A stretch of DNA of 64,000 bases from QNZT01 sp964573205 (GTDB lineage Bacteria; Campylobacterota; Campylobacteria; Campylobacterales; QNZT01), in contig CAZNIT010000022.1 of NCBI GenBank assembly GCA_964573205.1, forward strand, positions 62,001 through 126,000, given 5' to 3'. The translations under genes and the position numbers were made by a program. Position 1 is the first letter of the stretch, and every line of letters starts with the position of its first letter. The notes under the pieces were generated by a model that saw only the letters and a program-made list of their open reading frames with translations, searched no databases and had not been told where the DNA came from. Positions 43,509 to 52,805 of this stretch are shown piece after piece.

Positions 43509-44225
43509 TTGAATCAACAAGAAAAAATTGTCACCATGTTCGACAACATCGCAAAAAGTTATGATGTCGCCAACAGAGTTTTGAGTTTCGGCATAGACAA
43601 AGGCTGGCGTAAAGAGGCCTGTAGAACAACCTTTGAGATCTATGGACATAAAAATATAGATATGATTTTAGATGTAGCTTGCGGAACAGGTGATATGTGC
43701 GAACATTGGGACAAAGAGGCAAAAGAAAGAGGAATAAAAATATCGGAGATCTACGGAGTGGATCCTTCCTCGGGAATGCTCGAAGTTGCCCGAGGAAAAA
43801 ATTTGAACGCAAAATTCTTACAAGCGGAAGCGAAAGATCTCCCCTCAAAAGATAACTCCGTCGATATTCTCAGCATCTCCTACGGTCTTCGTAATGTAGT
43901 CGAAAGAGATAAAGGATTAAAAGAGTTTTACAGAGTCTTAAAACCGGGAGGCGTACTGGTGATCTTAGAATTTACGAAACTTCAAAAAGAGACCCTCCTC
44001 TCGAAACTGAGAGACTTTTATATGAAAAAAATACTCCCTCTAATCGGAGGAATAGTATCTAAAAACCATGAAGCTTACAGTTATCTGCCAAATTCGATAG
44101 AGGGTTTTTTAACGAAAGAAAGACTTATCCAAGAGTTGAAAGAGACCGGTTTTAATATAGAAGTCGCAAAAGGATACTCTATGAACATCTCGACTCTCTT
44201 TATAGCCGTAAAACCGAAAAATTAG
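43509..44225 (+). CDS. ubiE: Demethylmenaquinone/ubiquinone C-methyltransferase
   Basis: A 238-aa SAM-dependent methyltransferase of the UbiE/MenG family: MFDNIAKSYDVANRVLSFGID, SAM motif ILDVACGTGDMC, YGVDPSSGMLEVAR, SISYGLRNVVERDKGL and YSYLPNSIEGFLT. It performs the last methylation in menaquinone biosynthesis. This phylum uses menaquinones, so MenG activity is expected. The start codon is TTG after GAAGGAAGGAAA. Confidence 0.95.
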   Translation: MNQQEKIVTMFDNIAKSYDVANRVLSFGIDKGWRKEACRTTFEIYGHKNIDMILDVACGTGDMCEHWDKEAKERGIKISEIYGVDPSSGMLEVARGKNLNAKFLQAEAKDLPSKDNSVDILSISYGLRNVVERDKGLKEFYRVLKPGGVLVILEFTKLQKETLLSKLRDFYMKKILPLIGGIVSKNHEAYSYLPNSIEGFLTKERLIQELKETGFNIEVAKGYSMNISTLFIAVKPKN

Positions 44226-44228
44226 CAT

Positions 44229-44253
44229 ATCATGCACCAAAAAGGTGCATGAT
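44229..44253. terminator. Convergent hairpin terminator
   Basis: ATCATGCACC pairs perfectly with GGTGCATGAT around A5, lying exactly between the ubiE stop and the stop of the convergent LysM gene. T-runs beyond it are weak on the plus strand and modest on the minus strand (TAATTTTT). Confidence 0.7.
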
Positions 44254-44697
44254 TTAAGCTACGAAATTAGGAATTCTGATCATCTGGCCCGGATATATTT
44301 TATCAGGATCTTTTATGACTTCACGATTCGCTTCGAAGATCTCTTTGTACCTACTTCCGTCGTTATAGTAGATATCCGCCACCCTCCATAGTGTGTCGCC
44401 TTTTTGTATCTCGTAATAAGTCTCGTTCAACTCGACGTCGTCGTCGGCTTCCAACTCGTCGGTTACGACTTTCGTGACACCTTCTATATTTCCCGCAATC
44501 AATGCGGCCTTCACTCTATCCTCCGCACTTTTGGCTTTTCCTTTCAATGTAACGGTATCGCCTTCGACTATGACTTGCAAATCTTCGATAGGCATCGTCT
44601 CCTTCTCTTCCTCGATCAGCTTTTTAACGTTTTCGTTGTCATCGCCTCTGCCTAAAATCTTCGCGCCGGCATCTTTTATAAAGTCAAAAAATCCCAT
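44254..44697 (-). CDS. BON-LysM protein (Kbp/YgaU-like)
   Basis: A 147-aa protein with a short N-terminal helix (GFFDFIKDAGAKILGRG), a BON domain (about 28-90, IEDLQVIVEGDTVTLKGKA) and a LysM domain (about 95-145, YEIQKGDTLWRVADIYY). The size and order match E. coli Kbp, a cytoplasmic potassium-binding protein formerly YgaU. No signal peptide is seen. AGAAGGAG RBS; monocistronic with its own -10 at 44732-44737. Confidence 0.9.
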   Translation of the reverse strand: MGFFDFIKDAGAKILGRGDDNENVKKLIEEEKETMPIEDLQVIVEGDTVTLKGKAKSAEDRVKAALIAGNIEGVTKVVTDELEADDDVELNETYYEIQKGDTLWRVADIYYNDGSRYKEIFEANREVIKDPDKIYPGQMIRIPNFVA

Positions 44698-44731
44698 CTA
44701 TACTCCTTCTAAATTTATAATATAACACTCA

Positions 44732-44737
44732 ATTATA
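44732..44737 (-). promoter_or_regulatory. -10 element of the BON-LysM gene
   Basis: TATAAT on the minus strand, about 35 bases before the start codon. The surrounding sequence is A+T-rich and no consensus -35 is seen. Confidence 0.45.
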
Positions 44738-44805
44738 TCAAAGCAAGGTAAAAAAAAATTTTAGTTTATATCTAGTACGAAGTGTTAAGATGAAACTTAA
44801 AAAGA

Positions 44806-45333
44806 TCACTTTTTGGGTCTAAAAATTTTAATGACCTTTTCGTCGCACTCCAAAAACTCTCCTCCGATTAAATCGATACAGTAAGGAACCGCCGGGAAAA
44901 CGGCATCTAAACACTCTCTTATGGATTTTGGTTTTCCGGGAAGATTTATAATCAAACTGTTTTTTCTTATACCCGCCGTCTGTCTCGATAGTATGGCCGT
45001 AGGTACGAAGTTTAAACTAACGCTTCTCATAAGTTCTCCAAAACCGGGTAACATTTTATCGCATACCGCCTGAGTAGCTTCGGGTGTTATATCTCTTGGA
45101 GCCGGACCGGTTCCGCCGGTAGTTACTATAAGGCGGCAACCGCTTTGCTCAAGCTCGATAAGCGTTTTTTCAATTGTCTCCTGTTCATCCGCGACACATC
45201 TATAAATATACTCCGTCTCGTTTAAAAGATACTCGTTTAAAGTATCCATAATCGCCTTACCGGATATATCCTCGTATATACCGCAACTTGCACGATCCGA
45301 TGCCGTCAAAACTCCGATTTTCACTCTATCCAT
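44806..45333 (-). CDS. mog: Molybdopterin adenylyltransferase
   Basis: A 175-aa MogA/MoaB-fold protein: IGVLTASDRASCGIYEDISG, the phosphate loop LIVTTGGTGPAPRDITPEAT, PGFGELMR and LIINLPGKPKSIRECL. It adenylates molybdopterin before metal insertion, serving Mo/W enzymes such as formate dehydrogenase or nitrate reductase. It overlaps bioV by 8 bases at the end of the minus-strand block. Confidence 0.93.
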   Translation of the reverse strand: MDRVKIGVLTASDRASCGIYEDISGKAIMDTLNEYLLNETEYIYRCVADEQETIEKTLIELEQSGCRLIVTTGGTGPAPRDITPEATQAVCDKMLPGFGELMRSVSLNFVPTAILSRQTAGIRKNSLIINLPGKPKSIRECLDAVFPAVPYCIDLIGGEFLECDEKVIKIFRPKK

Positions 45334-45838
45334 TAAGCAAATGTCCTCCCTCTTTTATAAAATATACGCTAGCGTAAGGTTTGAAAAAATCCCTTGCAAC
45401 CGCCGAATCTATGATCTTGTCTCTACCGCCTAAAAAAACCTCTATCAAAACACCCGATTTTTTCAGTCTCTCAAGTTCACTCTCTCTCCAAGTGAAATTC
45501 AGTAATCTTTTAAGCTCCTTTTCATCTTCTTTTTTGAAAAAAGGCGACAAATCGATATCCGATCCGTAAGAGCAATTTTTCAAAAAGTTTTCTATATAGC
45601 GCTTTTCATCCTTTCTGAAATAGTGAAGTTGCGCTCTTTTGAAGGTTTCGTCTTTATTTTGAAAAAAAGCGGGCGAAAAAAGCAAAAGCGTATCGACTCT
45701 TCTTCGCGTATCCAAAACATACGAAAAAGCGTCTATCGCTCCTTTACTAAAACCGGCTACGCAATAATCGCCTTTTTTAATAAAGTTTTCAAACAACAGC
45801 TCTTCACCCTCCAAACAAAAACCGCTAAAGAAATTCAC
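45326..45838 (-). CDS. bioV: Pimeloyl-ACP methyl ester esterase BioV
   Basis: A 170-aa alpha/beta hydrolase with a probable triad: S31 in GFSKGA, D140 in GGRDKIID and H166 in EGGHLLNG. The small size and GFSKG nucleophile elbow match the Helicobacter BioV esterase, which frees pimeloyl-ACP from its methyl ester at the end of the BioC pathway for biotin. GTG start inside the end of the ftsH-like gene (14-base overlap). BioH/BioG-type alternatives are larger, so BioV is preferred. Confidence 0.82.
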   Translation of the reverse strand: MNFFSGFCLEGEELLFENFIKKGDYCVAGFSKGAIDAFSYVLDTRRRVDTLLLFSPAFFQNKDETFKRAQLHYFRKDEKRYIENFLKNCSYGSDIDLSPFFKKEDEKELKRLLNFTWRESELERLKKSGVLIEVFLGGRDKIIDSAVARDFFKPYASVYFIKEGGHLLNG

Positions 45839-47483
45839 GCACTACACTTCCTAATTCTTCTTTTGTTATGCTCTCTTTTCGGATAAGAAGCTCCTTAATC
45901 TTTTCGACGGCTTCTCTCATTTTATGTAAAAAACCCTCCACATCTTCTATCGCTTCATCAACTATCGTGGCACTATCTATCGGAGCGGCGTATATGCCTT
46001 CACCCATCGCGTAAACTTGCACCATCTCGTCGGCTATCGATTTTACTTTCTTTATATCCGCCGCACAGTTTGTATATATCTCACTATAATAGAGCTCCGA
46101 AGCCACGTAACCGGCAAGATATACCTTCAATTTCGCGCTAAGCTCGGTTCTTGAGGCTATCTCCTTCTCCATCTCGACCATAAAACCGTCGATCATCGTC
46201 ACTTTATCGAAATCCACTTCGTACCAGTAAGCGCAAAGCGCTTTTGCAGCCTGATACGTCGCCAATACGTCACTCTCTTTGGGAGAGTAACTTAATATCT
46301 TTTTCTTGCCCAAAAGAACTTTCTGTTTAACGGCGTTGAAGTCTATCATTTGGATCGTTTTGCCGTCTCTTTTAAGAGCGTTGATAGCCGCTTCGTTTAC
46401 CAAGGTTGACAACGAAGCGCCGCTGAAACCTACCGTCATCTTCGCAAGCTCAGCTACGTCGGCATCGTACTTTTTATCTTTCAAATGTACTTTTAAAATC
46501 TGCTCTCTCTCTTTGATATTAGGCAAAGACACGAAAACCCTTCTATCAAAACGACCTGCTCGAAGAAGAGCGTTATCAAGAGATTCGAATTGGTTGGTCG
46601 CGGCTATAACTATGACGTTCGAGTTATCTTCAAAACCGTCCATCTCTGTCAAAAGCTGATTAAGAGTGCTTTCTCTCTCGTCGTTTCTACCTCCGCCTCT
46701 GGCCTTTCCAACAGCATCGATCTCATCTATAAAAATGATCGAAGGAGCATATCGTTTCGCCACTCCGAAAAGCTCCCTCACTCTCTTAGCCCCCATACCT
46801 ACATATATCTGTACGAACGAGGCGCCGCTTTGATAAAAAAACGGCACTCCCGCCTCCCCCGCGACCGCCTTTGCGATCAACGTCTTTCCAACACCAGGTG
46901 GTCCGGCAAGCAACACGCCTCTAGGCATTTTTATGCCGAAATCATGATATTTTTGAGAATTTTTCAAAAAATCGACGATCTCGTAAAGCTCCTCTTTCAC
47001 TTCGTCTATTCCGGCTACATCTTTGAATGTGACTTTCGATGTAACCGGGTTTATCTGCATGGGCGCGCCGGGCGTCATCATTTCGGGAACAAACTCGCTT
47101 TTAGACTCTTTTTTGTTTTTTATATCTCTCTCTTTCTTTCCGAAAAGAAAGGTAAAGATCAAAACTCCGGCCAAAAACATTAAAACGACTAAAGCGTCGT
47201 TCGTCTGAGAGCTATCCTCTATCTCGACCGGAACTTTATGTAAAAGTTTCTCAACGTCTATTCCCATACGGATAATGGAGTAATCGCCCTCGTTTGTCGA
47301 TAGTATCACTCTGTTATCGACGATTTTGGCTTTTTTAAAGAGATCGTTCTCCAAAAAATTCTCATACGTTTTAAGATCTATACTCTCGACCGGTTTATGA
47401 AAATAGGCGATACTTGAGAGAATCACAAGCATAACCGCCGCTATTAGCGTTATAATATTTCTCTTATTAATCCATAAACGCAA
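45825..47483 (-). CDS. FtsH-like AAA+ membrane protein with a lost protease site
   Basis: A 552-aa FtsH homologue. It has two TM helices (about 11-27 and 97-115) with a short periplasmic domain, then an intact AAA+ module: Walker A GPPGVGKT (194-201), pore loop FVQIYVGMGAKR, Walker B IIFIDEIDA, and SRH with R-fingers LLRAGRFDRR. The peptidase zinc motif HEAGH is replaced by YQAAK (410-414), losing both His ligands and the Glu. It should unfold or extract but not cleave. The start is TTG 47483, and it overlaps mtaB by 17 bases. A second, true FtsH should exist elsewhere. Confidence 0.9.
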   Translation of the reverse strand: MRLWINKRNIITLIAAVMLVILSSIAYFHKPVESIDLKTYENFLENDLFKKAKIVDNRVILSTNEGDYSIIRMGIDVEKLLHKVPVEIEDSSQTNDALVVLMFLAGVLIFTFLFGKKERDIKNKKESKSEFVPEMMTPGAPMQINPVTSKVTFKDVAGIDEVKEELYEIVDFLKNSQKYHDFGIKMPRGVLLAGPPGVGKTLIAKAVAGEAGVPFFYQSGASFVQIYVGMGAKRVRELFGVAKRYAPSIIFIDEIDAVGKARGGGRNDERESTLNQLLTEMDGFEDNSNVIVIAATNQFESLDNALLRAGRFDRRVFVSLPNIKEREQILKVHLKDKKYDADVAELAKMTVGFSGASLSTLVNEAAINALKRDGKTIQMIDFNAVKQKVLLGKKKILSYSPKESDVLATYQAAKALCAYWYEVDFDKVTMIDGFMVEMEKEIASRTELSAKLKVYLAGYVASELYYSEIYTNCAADIKKVKSIADEMVQVYAMGEGIYAAPIDSATIVDEAIEDVEGFLHKMREAVEKIKELLIRKESITKEELGSVVREFL

Positions 47484-48717
47484 AATTTCCCTCCTTTTTC
47501 ACCGTCACATCTTTCAAACTAACCCACTCCTTTTCCAATTCAAGAGGACTCTTTATATGGACTCTATTGAAAAATTGATCGTATCCCACCTGATACTCAC
47601 CCTTTCTCTCCTCCACCAAAACGACAAGCTCGTGCGAAAACCTCTTCCTGAACGAATAAGAGTTTTCATCGACTATCTCTTGCAATATTTTCAATCTCTC
47701 TTTAGCGACTCTTCCGTTTACCTCCCGGCTCATTTTAGCCGAATGCGTACCTTCTCTTTTGCTATAACTAAAGGCATGAAGATGGGTTATCGGAAATCTC
47801 TTAAAATTATCCACTCCCTCGCGCCAAATCTTTTCGCTCTCTCCGGGATGTCCGACGATAAAATCCGTTCCAAGAGCAAATCCCTTTTGCGCGATCGACT
47901 CAAATAGACGCAAATCGCCGTAAAGATCGTTTCGCCGTCTCATGATCTTTAACATCTCTACACTGGTATGCTGCAAAGCTATATGCAGATGCTTTTCAAG
48001 CCAATCCTCATCCAAAAGCTCCATAAACTCATCATCGATCTGAACGGGCTCGAGCGAACCTAGTCGTACTCTTCTAACCCCTTTTATAAATGAAATTTTT
48101 TTAAGGAGTTTGGCTATAGAACTATTTTTATCCTTTCCGTAACTGCCGATATTCGTACCTGTTAAAACGAATTCACCGTAACCGTTTGCCGCAAGTTTTT
48201 CTATTTGAATCAAAATCAACTCTTCGCTTTGACTTCTGGCGCCGCCTCTTACCGACGGTATGATGCAATAGCTGCAATTAAAATCGCATCCCTCCTGTAT
48301 CTTGATAAAAGCTTTTGTTCGAGAGCTGAAATCTTCGACTATCGTCTCGTCTATACTTACAAGATCACCAGGTTCGAAAAAACGACTCTCTTTTTTCAAA
48401 AGCTCGTTGATATTCTTTTTCTCGGAATGTCCCAATACCCCGAAAATCTTACCGTTCTTAAAAAGAGTCTCTCCCTTACTTATAGCGCCGCAACCTGCGA
48501 GAATAACCTTTTTACCGCTATTTTGAAGAGAATTTATATAGCTTCTGGCGCTGCTGTCCGCGGAGTTTGTCACGGTGCAAGAGTTGACGACGACGATATC
48601 GGCATCCTCTTCGCTTTTCACAAGCGAAAAATCTTTGATATGTTCGGCTATGATTTGAGAGTCGTATATGTTCGTACGACAACCGAAAGTCTTAAGAAAT
48701 ACTCGCTTCACCCTCAT
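47467..48717 (-). CDS. mtaB: tRNA t6A37 methylthiotransferase MtaB
   Basis: A 416-aa radical-SAM methylthiotransferase. The N-terminal UPF0004 domain has cluster cysteines C13 (KTFGCRTNIYDSQ), C47 and C76. The radical-SAM motif CxxxCxxC is GCDFNCSYC (C144, C148, C151). TGTNIGSYGKD and HLHIALQHTS follow, then a C-terminal TRAM-like tail. The FGCRTN signature points to MtaB (ms2t6A) rather than MiaB or RimO. Overlaps: 26 bases with mscS-like, 17 with ftsH-like. Confidence 0.9.
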   Translation of the reverse strand: MRVKRVFLKTFGCRTNIYDSQIIAEHIKDFSLVKSEEDADIVVVNSCTVTNSADSSARSYINSLQNSGKKVILAGCGAISKGETLFKNGKIFGVLGHSEKKNINELLKKESRFFEPGDLVSIDETIVEDFSSRTKAFIKIQEGCDFNCSYCIIPSVRGGARSQSEELILIQIEKLAANGYGEFVLTGTNIGSYGKDKNSSIAKLLKKISFIKGVRRVRLGSLEPVQIDDEFMELLDEDWLEKHLHIALQHTSVEMLKIMRRRNDLYGDLRLFESIAQKGFALGTDFIVGHPGESEKIWREGVDNFKRFPITHLHAFSYSKREGTHSAKMSREVNGRVAKERLKILQEIVDENSYSFRKRFSHELVVLVEERKGEYQVGYDQFFNRVHIKSPLELEKEWVSLKDVTVKKEGNFAFMD

Positions 48718-50299
48718 CCTTCGGCGGTAAATTGATATCTTTTTTGATATTCACTATCTGAGTAGGATACGCTATTTTTATATCTTCGGCTTCATTGACC
48801 GCATCGAGGATATTCGCATAGATATTGCTTCTTAAAGTCAAAGTCGCATACGAATTGGTCATATACCAACATGAAATCTTGACGCCGTAATCCTCTATGA
48901 AAGTATATACTCTAGGTTCAACGTTTATATTCTTCAAACTATATTGACTTCTAAGCATATTCAACTGTTTTCTTGATATTTCGGTATAACCTTTTGAATA
49001 CTTCTTCACGATTTCACGAACGATATGCTGCGCCTTTTTGTAATTCGAGTCGAACGTAATCATAATATCCACGCCGTCCCAGACCGTCTTTATCTTTCCG
49101 TGAGTATAGTTTGCCAAAAGCTCGGTGAAGATGTAGTTATTGGGTATAAATATGATCCTTCCTGCTCTTCTGTTATGAGTATAGGTCGTTAATGTTATAT
49201 CTTCTAAAATCGTCATTCTCAAAAAAGAGATATCTACGATATCCCCGACATATTCATGGCTTCCCTTAAAAACCTTCACTCTATCTCCGACATGAAAACT
49301 TCCGCCGAAAACTATAACCATCCATCCAAGAGAGCTCATAAAAAGATCTTTCATAGCGATCGCGATACCGGCGGAGGCAAATCCCAAAACGGTAACGAAA
49401 TATGTCACGTTTTCTAAAAAAGAAAAGAGTAAAACCAGCGATATGAAGAAAAAGTTGCTAAAGTTTATAATCTTGTTCGCCATATAATATCTTTGGTTAT
49501 CGCTTATCGTCTTTTTGGCAACATACTTGAAAATGAAAGAAAAGAGGACGATCACCCCTATCATGATCAAAATATTGAAAAGTTTCTCCATCTGTACTTT
49601 GATATCGGATGTAACTTTCAATTTACTGTCTTCAACCTTTTTAGCATAGAGCCTGTACGTATTCTCGGCCAGCTGATAAGACGGCAGTATCTCTTCGAGT
49701 TGTCTGTTCAACTCGGAGTCCTTGGCCGCACCCAAAAGATTTTTTTTCTCCCTTAACAGCGATATAAGATTTTTCAAACCTTCAAGCTTTCGTAAAAACT
49801 CCTCTTTTTCACTCTTTAAAAGCTTCAAATATCTAAAACCGTTCAAAATATCCAAAGGAGACTTGATATCAGGTGCCTTAGCGATATCTTTTGGTTTCGT
49901 CAAATCTTCAAACGGAGGCGCTTGAAAATCCTGTAAAAGCTCGATCTGATTCTCCAAAGCCTTCTCTTCGTTGATCATAATATTTCTGTGCGGATCGTCA
50001 CTTTTTAGCGTGCTTTTTGCAAGCTCTTTTTGAATTTTTTTAAGCTGTTTCTTTAGATTTAAATAGACTTGATGATTGTTGTACTTCGTATATAGTAGAT
50101 CTATTTTCAATTTGTCGTTTATAGTGTCGAGTTTCGCCTGTATCTCTTGATTTGATTTTATCTTCTCTTGCGCCTCTTTTAGAGTGATCTCTTTTTGATT
50201 TTGAATCCGGGAGGTCTCTTGCGTGGAGTTGGCTTCCGCTCCTAAAAGATGAGAATACGAAAGAGATAGCGCAACTAGAATCGAAAATAAGTTTTTCAC
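48692..50299 (-). CDS. MscS-family mechanosensitive channel
   Basis: A 535-aa channel with a signal peptide (KNLFSILVALSLSYSHLLGA), a long periplasmic helical domain (about 25-230, coiled-coil rich), two or three TM helices (about 235-330) and the pore-lining TM3 GFASAGIAIAMKDLFMSSLG. The MscS beta domain (GDRVKVFKGSHEYVGDIVDI) and C-terminal domain follow. It protects against hypo-osmotic shock. GTG start overlapping aroB (GTGA). Confidence 0.92.
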   Translation of the reverse strand: MKNLFSILVALSLSYSHLLGAEANSTQETSRIQNQKEITLKEAQEKIKSNQEIQAKLDTINDKLKIDLLYTKYNNHQVYLNLKKQLKKIQKELAKSTLKSDDPHRNIMINEEKALENQIELLQDFQAPPFEDLTKPKDIAKAPDIKSPLDILNGFRYLKLLKSEKEEFLRKLEGLKNLISLLREKKNLLGAAKDSELNRQLEEILPSYQLAENTYRLYAKKVEDSKLKVTSDIKVQMEKLFNILIMIGVIVLFSFIFKYVAKKTISDNQRYYMANKIINFSNFFFISLVLLFSFLENVTYFVTVLGFASAGIAIAMKDLFMSSLGWMVIVFGGSFHVGDRVKVFKGSHEYVGDIVDISFLRMTILEDITLTTYTHNRRAGRIIFIPNNYIFTELLANYTHGKIKTVWDGVDIMITFDSNYKKAQHIVREIVKKYSKGYTEISRKQLNMLRSQYSLKNINVEPRVYTFIEDYGVKISCWYMTNSYATLTLRSNIYANILDAVNEAEDIKIAYPTQIVNIKKDINLPPKDEGEASIS

Positions 50300-51342
50300 G
50301 GTGAAAACTCGCTTAAAACTTCCAATACAAGCTTTTTGTCGATATCTTTCACGATTTTATAACCGCCTATCCCTTTTGGCAATATAAACTTTACGCTATC
50401 GTTTTGCGTCTTTTTGTCATGAAAAAAACCTTCGTAAAAAAGTTCCGCATCTTCTATTTCATATGAGATCGGAAGATCGTATTTTCGTAAAAGCTCGACG
50501 ACTCTTTTTGACTCTTTTTCACTCAATAGATCAAGTTTTCGAGCCAGTGAATTTGCCATAACCATACCGATAGCCACGGCTTCACCGTGCAAAAATCGGC
50601 TGTAATTCGTCAAATTTTCTATAACATGGGCAAAAGTATGACCGTAATTCAAAACGGCTCTCACCCCTTTTTCCTTTTCATCGCTCGCCACAACTTCGGC
50701 TTTTGTAGCCACGCTATTTTTTATTGCGAAAGTGAGATCTTCTCTATTATGAAGATCGGCTTTTTCTAGAAAATGAAAAAAATCGCCGTTGAACGTCACC
50801 GCCATTTTCACTATCTCCGCCACACCGGCGCTAAATTCACGAGGCGCGAGAGTATCTAAAAAAGAGGTCTCGATATATACGGCTTTAGGCTGATAAAAAG
50901 CTCCTATGAGATTTTTTCCGAACTTGTTGTTTATGCCGGTTTTTCCGCCTACGCTCGCGTCAACTTGAGACAGTAGGGTTGTGGGAATCTGAATAAAATC
51001 TATCCCTCTTTGAAAAATACTGGCGGCAAATCCCGTCATATCTCCGATGACTCCCCCGCCAAACGCTATAAGTACCGAAGAGCGGTCGAATCGGTGATTG
51101 AAAAGATTTTCAAGAATCAAATCAAGCGTCCGCTCGTTCTTATACTCTTCTCCGTCGGCGACCGTTATTATGTAAAGCTCTTTCGCTGTTATCTTTTGTA
51201 GAAGTTTATGAAGATGCAAACCGGATATTTTCGGATTGGTGATAATCGCGACTTTCGTTTTAAAACGCAAACTCTTCATCTCGTCAATAAAGACGATATA
51301 ATCATCCGCCGTGCTATCGTCGAAATGAATTTTCACCTGCAT
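50296..51342 (-). CDS. aroB: 3-dehydroquinate synthase
   Basis: A 348-aa AroB, NAD- and metal-dependent, converting DAHP to 3-dehydroquinate in the shikimate pathway. Signatures are VADGEEYKNERTLDLI, LIAFGGGVIGDMTGFAAS, RGIDFIQIPTTLLSQVDASVGGK (split here for length: IPTTLLSQVDASVGGKTGIN), GAFYQPKAVYIE, and metal-ligand region LNYGHTFAHVIE with GEAVAIGMV. Normal length; stop overlaps the mscS-like start. Confidence 0.97.
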   Translation of the reverse strand: MQVKIHFDDSTADDYIVFIDEMKSLRFKTKVAIITNPKISGLHLHKLLQKITAKELYIITVADGEEYKNERTLDLILENLFNHRFDRSSVLIAFGGGVIGDMTGFAASIFQRGIDFIQIPTTLLSQVDASVGGKTGINNKFGKNLIGAFYQPKAVYIETSFLDTLAPREFSAGVAEIVKMAVTFNGDFFHFLEKADLHNREDLTFAIKNSVATKAEVVASDEKEKGVRAVLNYGHTFAHVIENLTNYSRFLHGEAVAIGMVMANSLARKLDLLSEKESKRVVELLRKYDLPISYEIEDAELFYEGFFHDKKTQNDSVKFILPKGIGGYKIVKDIDKKLVLEVLSEFSP

Positions 51343-51395
51343 GCAACTCCCTCTTTCTAAAGTTACATGATTATATTTAAATTAGGTTTATAATT

Positions 51396-52805
51396 TTATG
51401 ATTCATACGGTAAAAAGAGTTGATATTTGTCCATAAATCGAAAATAGTGCTTTTGTACGTTTGTACTGAAAAACGCCAAAAGAGGAGATGTAAGAATATC
51501 CTTGTCAAATATTACAAACTGTAAAAAATCATCTTTAGGCAACAATTCTCTGATCGGATTTTTGTCGGTCGAGACAATATTCACCTTCTTTTCGAAAAGC
51601 TTGGAGAGACTCTCGAAATGTTCTATTATCTTTTCACACTCTTCACTTTTATCGCTTTGAAAATCAAAAAGCGATATATCTATCTCAAGCTGAGAAGATA
51701 GATCGAATATTACGGACGAGAGTTGTTCGACCTGTTCGCTGTCGTAACTCAGCAAAACGGAATATTTTATATTGAAAAAACCGCTTTTTCCGATTTTCAA
51801 TACCGGCAAACGAAGATTGAATAAAAACTTTTTATACTCTTTAAAAAAGGTGTTGTTTGTAACCAAAAGACCGATATAAAACTGATCTATATCTTGCAAA
51901 ATGACATCTTTTACCTCGTTGTCCAGAAAATCGAATATCACTTCGATGGAGGTACTTCTTTGATACTTTTTAAGTTTATCGAGCACTTTGCCGTACTTAG
52001 CGTTGACTACTCTAAATACGAGCTTTTTACTATTTAGTTTCGCATGCATGATCATCGCGTCGTTGCAAAGCAGATCTATAACTTTGGCGTTCATCATAAC
52101 CATATCGATAAGTACGTATATATTTTGTCCAAAAGGAAGCGGAAACTGTCCGAATTGCCTATTTATACTCTTATATACCCCTTTTAAAACATTCGGATTT
52201 CCAACCGCCAAAATCGTATCATCTGGCACCAGCATCGTTTTGCTCGTCGGCAATAAAATCTCCTGTTTTCTAAAAATCGCCGCTATTTTCCATCTCTTTT
52301 GCTCTATGTTCCCGACATGTCGATATACGTACGCACTTCCGAAAGGAATTTTAAACTCCATAATCTCACCTTGCCCAAGACCGATATTCTGGGCGAAAAG
52401 AGGAATATCGGGAAGATAGTTGCTTAAAATGTTTGCGACTCTCTCATGCATATCTATGACCGTGGTATGCTGATGAACGATTCCAAGATTCCACTTATCC
52501 AATATAACGACCGATTGATTCGAGTCGATTTTTCTTATATTTTCATATGTAGCTTGAAGATCGGTTTTATTTCCCAAAATGAGCATAACTTGATAAAACT
52601 CCACATCTTCAAGAAGCATTGAGAGCTTCGTAAAACTGGTGGGATCGATATGATAATAGATAAATTTATCGGAACGCTTTTTCGTAAGGGTACTCTCTTT
52701 GTAGTAAACTATATGATATATATTATCCGTCGCATCCAAATCTTCGAGCCTTTGCAAAAAGACATTTGCCAGCAGCCCGTCGGCAATAACCAAAATTTTT
52801 TTCAT
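51396..52805 (-). CDS. TrkA/RCK-like regulatory protein (COG3400 type)
   Basis: A 469-aa cytoplasmic protein. There is an N-terminal RCK_N/Rossmann domain (KKILVIADGLLANVFLQRL) and an RCK_C domain (about 140-220: IPLFAQNIGLGQGEIMEFKI, MLVPDDTILAVGN). A second Rossmann-like half follows (about 230-400: IYVLIDMVMMNAKVIDLL; LPVLKIGKSGFF). It probably gates or regulates a K+ or other cation transporter encoded elsewhere. A lipoprotein gene overlaps its start by 4 bases, and aroB follows 53 bases downstream. Confidence 0.75.
   Translation of the reverse strand: MKKILVIADGLLANVFLQRLEDLDATDNIYHIVYYKESTLTKKRSDKFIYYHIDPTSFTKLSMLLEDVEFYQVMLILGNKTDLQATYENIRKIDSNQSVVILDKWNLGIVHQHTTVIDMHERVANILSNYLPDIPLFAQNIGLGQGEIMEFKIPFGSAYVYRHVGNIEQKRWKIAAIFRKQEILLPTSKTMLVPDDTILAVGNPNVLKGVYKSINRQFGQFPLPFGQNIYVLIDMVMMNAKVIDLLCNDAMIMHAKLNSKKLVFRVVNAKYGKVLDKLKKYQRSTSIEVIFDFLDNEVKDVILQDIDQFYIGLLVTNNTFFKEYKKFLFNLRLPVLKIGKSGFFNIKYSVLLSYDSEQVEQLSSVIFDLSSQLEIDISLFDFQSDKSEECEKIIEHFESLSKLFEKKVNIVSTDKNPIRELLPKDDFLQFVIFDKDILTSPLLAFFSTNVQKHYFRFMDKYQLFLPYES

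Noticed and set aside
46306..47208. Plus-strand frames up to 197 aa opposite the ftsH-like gene
   Set aside because: Antisense to a clear AAA+ ATPase and without recognisable domains.
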